Of a DNA stretch of 64,000 nt, positions 20,127 through 29,086 are shown piece after piece (the first letter of the stretch is position 1; each line of letters begins with the position of its first letter). The stretch is from Bartonella quintana. Its GTDB lineage: Bacteria > Pseudomonadota > Alphaproteobacteria > Rhizobiales > Rhizobiaceae. The stretch is taken from the NCBI RefSeq assembly GCF_009936175.1, contig NZ_AP019773.1, positions 992,001 to 1,056,000 of the forward strand, written 5' to 3'. The notes beneath the pieces were generated by a model, which saw only the letters and a program-made list of their open reading frames with translations, did not search any database and was not told the DNA's origin. Made by a program: the position numbers and the translations under genes.

Positions 20127-20525
20127 TTAATAATCGTCACTTTTCTCCGGAATGACCAAACCTTCGATACCCGCTAAAAGATCTTCTTCCGACATACAAT
20201 CGAACGAACAGCTCTCTTCTCCCGATGTTGTAGCAAAAACAGTTTCAGCTTCACCTGAATGAGAAAGAAATTCATTTGCCATTTCTGGCTCATCCACTTC
20301 CACATGCTTTTGCAACGAATGAATAAGATCTTCTTTCAAATCGGCAGGAGATAGTGTTTCTTCTGCTATTTCACGCAAAGCAACAACGGGATTTTTATCA
20401 TTATCACGATCAACCGTAACCTGCGCACCCTGTGAAATCTGACGCGCCCGATGCCCCGCTAAAAGTACCAATTCAAAGCGGTTATCGACTTTATCAATAC
20501 AATCTTCTACCGTTACACGGGCCAT
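20127..20525 (-). CDS. rpoZ: RNA polymerase omega subunit
   Basis: Omega helps assemble the polymerase beta' subunit. The 132-residue protein opens with the family pattern [13 protein letters not shown] and continues with [16 protein letters not shown] and the ALREIAEE segment. The acidic C-terminal tail of about 60 residues is typical of alphaproteobacterial omega. It lies upstream of rsh on the same strand, matching the widespread rpoZ-spoT order, with a gap of about 130 bases. Confidence 0.94.
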   Translation of the reverse strand: MARVTVEDCIDKVDNRFELVLLAGHRARQISQGAQVTVDRDNDKNPVVALREIAEETLSPADLKEDLIHSLQKHVEVDEPEMANEFLSHSGEAETVFATTSGEESCSFDCMSEEDLLAGIEGLVIPEKSDDY

Positions 20526-21073
20526 TTATGCCTCTTTCTTAAAAATTAAAAAAAATTTCATAGTGGGTGTTGAGTATATACAATAATCAAAATAAAACAC
20601 AAGAAAAACAACACAAATTTTAATATTTTCTTGCTCAAAGAGCTTAAAAAGCGTGTAACCTCTTCAAGTCAGTTATCAATGCTACCCTAAAATAAAGGAC
20701 TCCAAGAGTACCTAATTCAAACAAAGAAAATACATGCACTTAACATAATTATTCTCTTTAGAGACTTTATCTTTTAAAGGAATATCAACCATTCAAAATT
20801 ATTTAAATCTTTCATAATAACAACAGTCTCATGCACACTTTTTATGATAAGATCAGCAAAAACATGAAATTTTATCCCCTTAACATTTTATTCATCGAAT
20901 ACATCACTCAAAGAGTGTCTTTCTTTGCAAAACAATCGGCAATAATTTCATGTTAAACTACGTTAGCAAAGAGCTCGTTTGCATCCATCATAGGTTGTTT
21001 ACAACAAAGACATGATCTGTCCTAGACCCCATAAACAACTCAAAAAAAATTTATAAAATATAAAAAATAATTA
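20526..21073. other. non-coding DNA between divergent rpoZ and a uracil-DNA glycosylase
   Basis: This stretch of about 550 bases separates divergent genes and should hold promoters for both. It is AT-rich with stops in all frames. Near 20760-20890 the minus strand has a short stop-free run, but it matches no family I recognise. No repeat or RNA gene is apparent. Confidence 0.45.
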
Positions 21074-21754
21074 ATGTCTACCGCCATGAATAGCCAATTA
21101 GCATCACTTTTCCCAGAACCACCGCAAAATTGCAATTTATGCCCTCGCTTACATAAGTTCATCGCTGACTGGCGTATAAAAGAACCAAGTTGGCATAATG
21201 CACCGGTGCGCCCATTCTTTCCTTATAAAGGTGCGGCCACAACACGCCTTCTCATTATCGGTCTTGCTCCTGGATTACGTGGAGCAAATCGAACCGGACG
21301 TCCATTCACTGGTGATTACGCTGGACAATTGCTTTATTCTACTTTAAAAAAATTCGGTTTTGCCAAAGGCACCTTCGAAGAAAGAGCAGATGACAATCTT
21401 GAACTCATTGATACAGCAATTGTGAATTCGGTTCGTTGTGTTCCACCAGAAAATAAACCAACTAGTGCAGAAATCAATACTTGTCGATATTTCTTTTCGC
21501 CTCTTTTAACAAATCTTCCCAAACTTAAAGCTGTTATCACCCTCGGCACTATTGCACATCATTCAACGATACACGCCTTGAATGCAAAAATTTCAACCCA
21601 TCCTTTTGAACATGGAGGAGTAAATAACATCGGCAGATTACGCATTTTTTCAAGTTATCACTGTTCACGCTATAATACCAATACTGGCCGTTTGACGGAC
21701 GCTATGTTTCATCAGATTTTTCAAGCCGCTAAAACATATCTTGATCAATGCTGA
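21074..21754 (+). CDS. uracil-DNA glycosylase superfamily protein, family 5-like
   Basis: This 226-residue protein removes uracil or related damaged bases from DNA, judged by family. Four cysteines arranged like the iron-sulphur ligands of family 4/5 enzymes are visible (Cys in NCNLCPRL, SVRCVPP, NTCRYF). The active-site region reads GLAPGLRGANRTGRPFTGDYAG (about residues 63-84), whose GLAPG and GANRTGRPFTGD are typical of the UDGb (family 5) group. A histidine in SSYHCSRYN lies where the second motif is expected. The start may also be the ATG four codons later. A second family member lies at 40097. Confidence 0.82.
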   Translation: MSTAMNSQLASLFPEPPQNCNLCPRLHKFIADWRIKEPSWHNAPVRPFFPYKGAATTRLLIIGLAPGLRGANRTGRPFTGDYAGQLLYSTLKKFGFAKGTFEERADDNLELIDTAIVNSVRCVPPENKPTSAEINTCRYFFSPLLTNLPKLKAVITLGTIAHHSTIHALNAKISTHPFEHGGVNNIGRLRIFSSYHCSRYNTNTGRLTDAMFHQIFQAAKTYLDQC

Positions 21755-21801
21755 AATTCCCTAAGCAGCGCTATGAAATAAGGACATACAAATCAATTCT
21801 G

Positions 21802-22278
21802 TCATCCATATCTTTTTAAGAGCCGTGCTTTTTCACACCTCCAATCACGTTTTTTTTCCGCTTCACGCTTATCATGAAGCTTTTTCCCACGCGCCAGAGC
21901 AATCTCCAATTTAGCGCGCCCTTGTTCATTAAAATAAAGTTTGAGGGGAACAAGCGTCATTCCTTCACGAGAAGTCGCGTTAAAAAAACGCGCCATTTCA
22001 CGTTTTGAAATTAATAATTTACGCAAACGACGCGGCTCATGGTTAAAACGATTAGCCTGCGTATATTCAGGAATATAGCTGTTCACTAACCATAATTCCC
22101 CATTTTCAAAACTAGCATAACTTTCAGCAATATTCGCATGATTGGAACGCAAAGACTTCACTTCTGCTCCCTGAAGGACAAGCCCAACTTCAAGATTATC
22201 AAGAATTTCAAAATTGAAACGAGCTTTACGATTATCCGCAATTATTTTTCGGACTGGTGCATTCCTTTTTTTGTTCAT
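21802..22278 (-). CDS. smpB: SsrA-binding protein SmpB
   Basis: SmpB partners tmRNA to rescue stalled ribosomes. The 158-residue protein has the family motifs [31 protein letters not shown] near the N-terminus, the [38 protein letters not shown] core, and the basic C-terminal tail [14 protein letters not shown] that reads into the decoding site. It is 18 bases after dapA, and dapA-smpB is a conserved alphaproteobacterial pair. The tmRNA gene itself is not in the window. Confidence 0.96.
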   Translation of the reverse strand: MNKKRNAPVRKIIADNRKARFNFEILDNLEVGLVLQGAEVKSLRSNHANIAESYASFENGELWLVNSYIPEYTQANRFNHEPRRLRKLLISKREMARFFNATSREGMTLVPLKLYFNEQGRAKLEIALARGKKLHDKREAEKKRDWRCEKARLLKRYG

Positions 22279-22295
22279 GGCTACGTCAATATATC

Positions 22296-23180
22296 TTATT
22301 CTTTAAGAAGACCAGCATGATGCAAAGCCGCATCAATAATCTTCTTTGTGGTCTCCGCTAATGGAACAATCGGTGAACGAACAAAACTACCACAAAGCCC
22401 CAATTTTGCAGCAGCATATTTAATACCTGCAGGACTTGGTTCAATAAACACTGCACGATTAAGAGGCATCAGAAGATCATTTAATTTTAATGCTGTTTCA
22501 TAATCACCACGAAAACAAGCAGCATGAAGCTCTGCACAAAGTTTTGGAGCAACATTGGACGAAACCGAAATACACCCCACACCGCCATGTGCATTAAAAC
22601 CTAATGCTATACAATCATCACCCGAAAGCTGTATAAAATCCTTGCCACACTTTTCACGTTGTTCACTGACACGTTCAATTTTGCTCGTTGCATCCTTCAC
22701 ACCAATGATATTTTTAAAATCCTGACAGAGATCTCTCATGGTTTCTACGGCCATATCGATAACAGAACGACCCGGAATATTATAAATTATAACCGGGATA
22801 GAAATTGCTTTCGCAATGGAAGAAAAATGTGTGTATAATCCCTTCTGATTAGGCTTGTTATAATAGGGAGTTACAACCAAGATTGCATCTGCACCTGCTT
22901 TTTCTGCGTGCTGTGCAAGCTCTACAGCCTCACTTGTGCTATTTGATCCCGCTCCAGCAACAACAGGAACACGCTTAGCAACCTGCTCAACACATAATTC
23001 TATAACCTGCTTACGTTCTTCATGACTTAAAGTTGGTGATTCACCTGTTGTACCAACAGGGCTTACACCGTTAATACCTTGTGTAATCTGCCACTCGACA
23101 AAATTGCAAAATGCTTTCTCGTCAATAGCACCATTATCGTCAAACGGTGTGATAAGCGCGGTCACAGCTCCCTTGAGCAT
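22296..23180 (-). CDS. dapA: 4-hydroxy-tetrahydrodipicolinate synthase
   Basis: DapA condenses pyruvate with aspartate semialdehyde, the first step toward diaminopimelate and lysine. The 294-residue TIM barrel has the Schiff-base lysine K162 in GVKDAT, the catalytic tyrosine Y133 in IIYNIPGRS, and the GTTGE substrate loop near residue 43. It diverges from slt, with a 245-base shared upstream region that contains a strong palindrome. Diaminopimelate feeds peptidoglycan, which Slt remodels, so the pairing is functionally sensible. Confidence 0.96.
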   Translation of the reverse strand: MLKGAVTALITPFDDNGAIDEKAFCNFVEWQITQGINGVSPVGTTGESPTLSHEERKQVIELCVEQVAKRVPVVAGAGSNSTSEAVELAQHAEKAGADAILVVTPYYNKPNQKGLYTHFSSIAKAISIPVIIYNIPGRSVIDMAVETMRDLCQDFKNIIGVKDATSKIERVSEQREKCGKDFIQLSGDDCIALGFNAHGGVGCISVSSNVAPKLCAELHAACFRGDYETALKLNDLLMPLNRAVFIEPSPAGIKYAAAKLGLCGSFVRSPIVPLAETTKKIIDAALHHAGLLKE

Positions 23181-23230
23181 GATAAACTCCCTAAATGTTC
23201 ACTTTATTTTTCAAAATAGCTTTTAATTAC

Positions 23231-23262
23231 CAATGATAGAGCATAATCTTGCTCTATCATTG
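23231..23262. repeat. perfect 13-bp inverted repeat in the dapA-slt intergenic region
   Basis: The arms CAATGATAGAGCA (23231-23243) and TGCTCTATCATTG (23250-23262) are exact reverse complements around a 6-base loop. The hairpin lies between two divergent genes, so it does not sit at the end of either as a terminator would, and it lacks a T-run on either side. It may be a protein-binding operator, an RNA structure in a leader, or part of a small transcript. Confidence 0.6.
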
Positions 23263-23425
23263 AAGCAAGATGAATTTCACAAAAGCCCTCACAAAATTAG
23301 CATAGATCTCCTTTAACCTCGAACATTTCTTTCAAAATATCAGTCTACATTAACCCGTTGTTTATGCTTATGTTTTAGAAATTGTTGAGTGTTTCCAAAA
23401 AGTAAGGTCTTAAGGTCTTTTTTCC

Positions 23426-25519
23426 ATGCGTGCATTCTCCACCTCTCTTTTCGTAGCAACCTTTACTGCATTTATACTGACAGCAACAATTCTACTTTCA
23501 AGTGTATGTGCACAAACACACATTTTTAACGGGAAAGCACCAATTCCTTCAGTTCGCCCTACCCCCTCTGTAATACAAAAAGTAACTCAGAAACCTCTTA
23601 GACAGATTCACACGACAACCCGCAATACTTCTATGCTCAAGCAACTTAAAGCTGGGCTAGATGCACTTTCAAAAAACGATATTGCAAAAACAATCAGCCT
23701 TCGTAATTCAATGGAAAAGAATAGCCTTGATCGCCATATTTTAACATGGGCGATCGGTATATCAAGCCAAGCCAATGTGCCAAGCTCTGAAATATACCAT
23801 GCAATCAAAGAGCTAAAAGGATGGCCTGGCATAGCCACTATGCAACGCAATGCTGAACGTGCTTTTATTAATGAAACCAATTTCGCACAAGCGATTATCC
23901 AAAAATTTGCTCATCACGCACCCCTTACAGCACAAGGTATGGCTCTATTCGCTAAAGCACTTATCACAACTGGACAAACCGCCCGTGCTCGACAAATTAT
24001 CGCACCATGGTGGTATCAAACGAAACTTAATGCACAAGAAGAAGAGTTTGTTCTTAAAAATGCAAGCGCTGCGTTAAAACCTATTGATCATCTGAAACGT
24101 ATGCAACTTATGCTTTATGCAAATCGGTTCGATTCAGCTGGGCGCGTCGCAAAATTAGTCAATGCTCAATCTCTTTTTAATGCTTTTGTTGCCGTCGAAA
24201 AAAATGATCCTAAAGCTGCACAAAAATTACGCACTGTAGAGCGATCATGGCAAAAAAACCCCCTCTTACAATTTGCAAAAATTCGCCATCTTCGGCGAAC
24301 TGGACAATATAGTGCAGCCGCAACACTCATGATGAGCACGTCAAAAGATGCATTACATCTTATGAACCCTCATGCATTGTGGAAAGAACAACGCGCCCTT
24401 TCTCGCGAAATGCTCGATTTAAATAGACCTACAATAGCTTATCAACTCATTACAATGGACACTGACATGAAATCTTCATTGGCAATCGATGCTGAATTTC
24501 ATGCAGGATGGTATGCACTACGGTTTCTTCATAATCCTCAATTGGCAATGCAGCATTTTTCGCGTATCCCTCAATTATCTTCTGCACCTCTTTCCGCATC
24601 CCGTGGATACTATTGGATGGGACGAACAGCAGAAATTCTAGGTGAACATAAAAATGCCCAGCATTATTTTCATCGCGCAGCTAATTTTAGTGCAACTTAT
24701 TATGGTCAATTAGCAGCTTCACGGCTTAATCAAAAAAAACTCGAAATCTCCTTTCCAAAACCAACAACTGCTGAACGACAACGTTTTAGAGCAAGAAAAG
24801 CCATTCAAGCAATTCAACACCTTGAATCAGCCGGCTATGCTGATTTTGCTAAAATTTTTTATAGAGAACTTGGAGAACAAATAGAAAGCCCCGGTGAATT
24901 AGCTCTTCTAGCTGTTATGGCAGAAAAGAATGGTGATTATTATACCAGCCTTAAAATTGGAAAAACTGCTGTTTTTCAAGGTAAAAATGTTGGTGCACTT
25001 TCCCACCCTCTCGGTGCTATACCAACCTCTGCTGATATTTCTGTAGCAGAAAAAGCGTTTATCTATGCCATTGCACGCCAAGAAAGCGAATTTAATCCAA
25101 CAGCCATATCAACAGCAGGTGCACAAGGAATCCTCCAATTGCTTCCTACAACCGCACAAGCACTTGCAAAAAAGCATTCAATCGCATGGTCACTAAAAAA
25201 ATTTAGCAGTGATGCCAGTTATAATGCTACGTTAGCCGCGTATTTTCTAAGCGAACAATTGAAACGTTTTAACGGATCCTATATATTAGCCCTTGTCAGT
25301 TATAATGCAGGTCCACGTCGTGTCAATGAATGGATAAAACGTTATGGCGATCCTCGTGAGCAATCTCTTGATAAAATCATCGATTGGATTGAACGCATCC
25401 CTTATACAGAAACACGTAATTACGTGATGCGTGTCATGGAAAATTATGGAGTTTACAAAGCAAGACTCACTGGAAAAATAGATATAAAAGCCGACCTTCT
25501 TTCCGGACAATGGAAGTAA
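23426..25519 (+). CDS. slt: soluble lytic murein transglycosylase
   Basis: Slt cleaves peptidoglycan glycan strands in the periplasm. The 697-residue protein has a signal peptide ending near SSVCAQ (about residue 30), a long helical superhelix region (about 70-500) and a C-terminal catalytic domain. The catalytic glutamate is E553 in AIARQESEFNP, followed by AGAQGILQLLPTTA and, later, ALVSYNAGPRRV. All SLT motifs are intact. It is transcribed away from dapA. The gene could also support assembly of envelope-spanning machines, but no such system is in the window. Confidence 0.92.
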   Translation: MRAFSTSLFVATFTAFILTATILLSSVCAQTHIFNGKAPIPSVRPTPSVIQKVTQKPLRQIHTTTRNTSMLKQLKAGLDALSKNDIAKTISLRNSMEKNSLDRHILTWAIGISSQANVPSSEIYHAIKELKGWPGIATMQRNAERAFINETNFAQAIIQKFAHHAPLTAQGMALFAKALITTGQTARARQIIAPWWYQTKLNAQEEEFVLKNASAALKPIDHLKRMQLMLYANRFDSAGRVAKLVNAQSLFNAFVAVEKNDPKAAQKLRTVERSWQKNPLLQFAKIRHLRRTGQYSAAATLMMSTSKDALHLMNPHALWKEQRALSREMLDLNRPTIAYQLITMDTDMKSSLAIDAEFHAGWYALRFLHNPQLAMQHFSRIPQLSSAPLSASRGYYWMGRTAEILGEHKNAQHYFHRAANFSATYYGQLAASRLNQKKLEISFPKPTTAERQRFRARKAIQAIQHLESAGYADFAKIFYRELGEQIESPGELALLAVMAEKNGDYYTSLKIGKTAVFQGKNVGALSHPLGAIPTSADISVAEKAFIYAIARQESEFNPTAISTAGAQGILQLLPTTAQALAKKHSIAWSLKKFSSDASYNATLAAYFLSEQLKRFNGSYILALVSYNAGPRRVNEWIKRYGDPREQSLDKIIDWIERIPYTETRNYVMRVMENYGVYKARLTGKIDIKADLLSGQWK

Positions 25520-25633
25520 TAAAGCTTTGATTTAAAAAAGTAGTTCGTTGTGTTTCCTCAATTCATAAACTACAGCATCATAGCAATTATAAACATAAGG
25601 CATGTAAAACTAGCCTAAAAAAACCTGTGAAGA

Positions 25634-26416
25634 TCAGCTAAATATCAAAGATACTCTGATAATTTTGTGCACTTTTGATGGAGGAGGAGGAGGAAAAAAG
25701 CCAACACGTTGAAGCACCGCCATAGCTAATCGATCAAGTTCCGGATCACCAGCAGAAACAACAATGCGGCTAGAAAAAATCTCCCCCTGTTCATGCACCC
25801 TAAATTCTAACTTCACTGTTCCTTTTGTACGACTGGTACGTTGTCCTACAACATATTTTTTTTGCCTTTCTAATTGCGCCTGTATCTGTGCCAACCATTC
25901 CATCAACAATGCATCCTCAAGTTCTGCTGGACTGCCGGCCTGACTAGTGGTAGACGAACGTACTGTCTTTACAGTGGAATGCTTTACTACACTCTTTAGT
26001 ACTGGTATCGGTTTTTTGACGAGTGCTTTATGCTCCACTTTTGGAGGAGGAGATTCTTCCAAAGGCTTGAGGAGTGAAAAATCATCTTTTTCTATAGCAT
26101 GCTGAGACTCTTCCGATTGAATTTCATCCACTGATTCCAATATCTTTGCCTCTTGTGCTGGAAGATCAGGTTGCAATATTTGTGGTTCTGTAATGACATT
26201 CGATAAATCTGTATCAATATTGGGCAAATCTATATCGACATCCGGATATACAGTCTCTGAGGCAAAAGTCAGCATAATTGTCGATGAAAACGTGTCATTC
26301 TTTACACCAGGACTCCGAAAATAAAACTGGGCTCCCAATACTATATGCAAAAAGAAAGCACCAACAAACGCACCAATCCAAAGTATTAATAAACGCCTCG
26401 TATTTGCAAAATTCAT
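25634..26416 (-). CDS. tonB: TonB energy-transducing protein
   Basis: TonB transmits proton-motive force from ExbB-ExbD to outer-membrane receptors. The 260-residue protein has an N-terminal membrane anchor (about residues 8-28), a proline- and acid-rich periplasmic linker (about 80-150) and a C-terminal domain with KLEFRVHEQGEIFSSRIVVSAGDPELDRLAM. Five prolines near the end (encoded by a GGA-triplet run at 25680-25694) fit the FPPPP pattern of alphaproteobacterial TonB. It is transcribed divergently from hutA, its probable partner receptor. exbB and exbD are not in the window. Confidence 0.88.
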   Translation of the reverse strand: MNFANTRRLLILWIGAFVGAFFLHIVLGAQFYFRSPGVKNDTFSSTIMLTFASETVYPDVDIDLPNIDTDLSNVITEPQILQPDLPAQEAKILESVDEIQSEESQHAIEKDDFSLLKPLEESPPPKVEHKALVKKPIPVLKSVVKHSTVKTVRSSTTSQAGSPAELEDALLMEWLAQIQAQLERQKKYVVGQRTSRTKGTVKLEFRVHEQGEIFSSRIVVSAGDPELDRLAMAVLQRVGFFPPPPPSKVHKIIRVSLIFS

Positions 26417-26498
26417 TGTTTTTCACGCCGCTATTCTAAACTTAATCTTAATGCTTAATTTCATTAAAACAGGCTATTTTGAAATTGCAACTTTTTTC

Positions 26499-26527
26499 TT
26501 GACTGCTTTTATCATGTTTAATATGGT
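26499..26527 (+). promoter_or_regulatory. putative sigma-70 type promoter of hutA
   Basis: TTGACT (26499-26504) and TATGGT (26522-26527) are separated by 17 bases, close to the consensus. The site is about 130 bases upstream of the hutA ATG, in the region shared with divergent tonB. A TTCTAAA heptamer at 26434-26440, nearer tonB, resembles half of the iron-control element bound by Irr, but no second half is visible, so I do not call an operator. Confidence 0.45.
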
Positions 26528-26655
26528 TTTCTGGTGATTTTGTGCTAACATCAAATCATTTCTGCGTGGCTGGCTAGTTTTGAACAGCAAGTCAGGTTTT
26601 TATATGTAAGTTTCAAGATAGAGAGGGGATGTTTTAAAAAAGGTTATGATGTGTT

Positions 26656-28830
26656 ATGCGAATAAGGCAAAAAAATATCTATAAAAGCTTTGTGATTTTA
26701 AATGCGCTATCAGCCTGTATACCTTCTTTTGTTTTTGCACAAAGCAAAGAGGCGGATGCTGTAACTGAACTTAAACCTATCATTATTAAAGGGAAAAAAA
26801 TAGCGGATCCTTCAGGTTCGGTAACTATTTTGACCAATCGTAAAACCGCTAAGGACATTTATGAAAAGCAAATAAGTGATGTCCATGATGTTAGTCGTCT
26901 TAATCCTTCCGTAACCTACAACTCAGAAAATAATAGTTTTCTTATTCGTGGGTTAGACGCAAACCGTGTTCTTACAACAATGGATGGCATTATTATTCCA
27001 TGGTTTGATGATATAGTGCGTGGGAGAGGTGGAAACACAACATTTGATTTTAACGCACTTTCCACATTTGATGTTATTCAAGGATCGGATTCTAGTCTTT
27101 ACGGGTCCGGCGCATTAGGAGGGGTCGTTGCTTTGCGTACCCTTAATCCTGAAGATCTCATTCCTGAAGAAAAGAATTGGGGTAGTCTTATAAAAGGCGG
27201 TTATCATTCTGTTGATAACAGTTGGCACGTAGATCAAGCTATTGCAGTGCGTAATTATCAAACATTTTTTCTTTTCCAAGGATCTCATGTAGAAGGTAAT
27301 GAACGTAAAAATATGGGAACTGTAGAGGGCTATAAAGAGCGTACACGTAAAAACCCCGCTCAGTTTGACCGGAATAATTTGCTTTTTAAAATTCATCAAT
27401 ACTTTAATAACAATCACCGGCTTGGTTTTACGGCAGAGCGTTTTGATTATGAAATAAACACTCATTCACTGAATGCATCTACAAGATACTCCCCAGGATC
27501 CGTTTATGATGAAGATAATAAACGTCGTGAGCGCCTTTCCCTGTCTTATAATTATAGCAATGAAAACACATTCCTTGATGCATTTTCTGGGCAGCTTTAT
27601 TGGCAAAAACAAATTAGTAATCATGTCATGAGTGGATTTCGTGTTCAAGCGCCAAAAGGAGATTATTTAAGGGATAATTTTTTGCGTGATACCAATTATG
27701 GTTTAAATGCTCATGCTGGTAAAAAAGTGGATTTTGGTACGGTAAATCATGCATTAAAGTTTTCTACTAACGTCTTGTCATCTCAATTTCATCATTACCT
27801 GTTAGGCAAAGATAATTGTCATTTTAAGGAGAATGCACAAGGATGCGCCTTTTTGCCTGCTAATCGATCAGATTCACCGGATACGAATAGCTACAGTTTT
27901 GGTTTTGCTTTCGAAAATGAAATTAGTTTTGCTGATAATCGTTTCCGTGTAACGCCTGGAGTTCGTTATGATTGGTATAAGCATACTCCTCAAAAAACAC
28001 CCTCCTATGAGAAAGCTCTCATTTCTAATAAATACCCTTCAGAAAGAAGCGGTTCGCGTTTTTCTCCTAAATTACGGATGGAGTGGGATTTTCGTGATCA
28101 AGTAACATTTTATGCTCAATGGGCACAAGCTTTTCGTGCACCACGTGTTTCAGAACTCTACCTCTCCTACATCAAACCCCCTCTTTATTATGTGAAGGGA
28201 AATCCTGACCTTAAGTCAGAAGGGAGCAATGGATATGATATTGGCATACAATATGGGAATGTCAATTTCGGTGGCTCACTCAGTGCCTTTATCAATCAAT
28301 ATAAAAATTTTATAACTACCGTGGATAAAGGACCATCCGAGGAGTTTAGATTTGCACGTCGATATTATGTAAATCTTTCACGCGTGCGTATTTTTGGCAT
28401 TGAAACAAGAGCGCATTTAACTCTTAATAAGGGTTTTCATAGCAATTTTGCCCTTGCCTATTCGCAAGGAAAAGATCTTGAAAAAGATGAATATCTTAAC
28501 TCAATTCCAGCTTTGAAAGCGATTATCGGATTAGGATATGCAAAAGAAACCTGGGGAGCAGATGTTGTGCTTACTTCCTCTGCTAAACGTGATAAAGTTG
28601 CTAAGGAATCTGATTATCAAAAAATTCCGGGATATAAAGTCGTTGATGTATCAGGCTGGTGGAAGCCATTCGGCGAAAAGGGCTTTGTTGTAAGAGCTGG
28701 GATTTATAATCTATTTAATGAGAAATATTGGAATGTATCAGATCTTCCTTCCGGTAAAAGTACAATACCAAAAGATTATTACAGTCAGCCTGGTCGCAAC
28801 TTTAAGGTGTCATTCGTGCAAAAGTTTTAG
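26656..28830 (+). CDS. hutA: TonB-dependent haem receptor HutA
   Basis: HutA takes up haem across the outer membrane using TonB. The 724-residue protein has a signal peptide ending near SFVFAQ, a plug domain (about 45-165, with FLIRGLDANRVLTTMDG) and a 22-strand barrel ending in phenylalanine (SFVQKF), the usual outer-membrane insertion signal. The haem-receptor signature is present as FRAPRVSELYL followed by a GNPDL box, close to the FRAP/NPNL pair of this class. It faces away from tonB and precedes hemS, as in the haem-utilisation locus described in Bartonella. Confidence 0.93.
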   Translation: MRIRQKNIYKSFVILNALSACIPSFVFAQSKEADAVTELKPIIIKGKKIADPSGSVTILTNRKTAKDIYEKQISDVHDVSRLNPSVTYNSENNSFLIRGLDANRVLTTMDGIIIPWFDDIVRGRGGNTTFDFNALSTFDVIQGSDSSLYGSGALGGVVALRTLNPEDLIPEEKNWGSLIKGGYHSVDNSWHVDQAIAVRNYQTFFLFQGSHVEGNERKNMGTVEGYKERTRKNPAQFDRNNLLFKIHQYFNNNHRLGFTAERFDYEINTHSLNASTRYSPGSVYDEDNKRRERLSLSYNYSNENTFLDAFSGQLYWQKQISNHVMSGFRVQAPKGDYLRDNFLRDTNYGLNAHAGKKVDFGTVNHALKFSTNVLSSQFHHYLLGKDNCHFKENAQGCAFLPANRSDSPDTNSYSFGFAFENEISFADNRFRVTPGVRYDWYKHTPQKTPSYEKALISNKYPSERSGSRFSPKLRMEWDFRDQVTFYAQWAQAFRAPRVSELYLSYIKPPLYYVKGNPDLKSEGSNGYDIGIQYGNVNFGGSLSAFINQYKNFITTVDKGPSEEFRFARRYYVNLSRVRIFGIETRAHLTLNKGFHSNFALAYSQGKDLEKDEYLNSIPALKAIIGLGYAKETWGADVVLTSSAKRDKVAKESDYQKIPGYKVVDVSGWWKPFGEKGFVVRAGIYNLFNEKYWNVSDLPSGKSTIPKDYYSQPGRNFKVSFVQKF

Positions 28831-28850
28831 TTATTTCTATTAACCATTAG

Positions 28851-29029
28851 ATCAATATAAAATTATATTGATAAAAAAGGATAAATTGTTGTGTTATTTT
28901 TTAAACCACAAAGATTTGAAAGAGGAGTTTTAACAACTTCTGATTTATCCGTTTTTGGTTGTTCTGCTGTTTAGTAAGAGAACCTTACTTGGTAGTGAGT
29001 TGAATCATTTTTTGAAAATCGTTCAACTC
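28851..29029 (+). promoter_or_regulatory. hairpins in the hutA-hemS intergenic region
   Basis: Three inverted repeats lie in the 256 bases between hutA and hemS. The first (28851-28860 with 28863-28872) is a 10-bp AT-rich perfect repeat just after the hutA stop. The second is AGTAAG/CTTACT (28973-28978 with 28984-28989). The third, GAGTTGAA/TTCAACTC (28997-29004 with 29022-29029), has a further 5-bp inner stem and ends 57 bases before the hemS ATG. None has a T-run after the stem, so a regulatory leader or an operator is more likely than a simple terminator. Confidence 0.4.
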
Positions 29030-29086
29030 ATTTCCTTGGAATTGTAAAATTAAGTTAACTCTCAATAAATAACATAAGGCCAATCT

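Noticed and set aside
20760..20890. Possible remnant gene on the minus strand between rpoZ and the glycosylase
   Set aside because: Only a short stop-free run; no match to the NYN-type protein often found near rpoZ or smpB, or to any other family I know.
25680..25694. GGA triplet run in tonB as a phase-variable microsatellite
   Set aside because: Five triplets encode a proline run that is a normal feature of this TonB type, and the unit keeps the frame.
26434..26440. TTCTAAA as an Irr operator for tonB
   Set aside because: Only one half of the palindromic element is visible, which is common by chance in AT-rich DNA.
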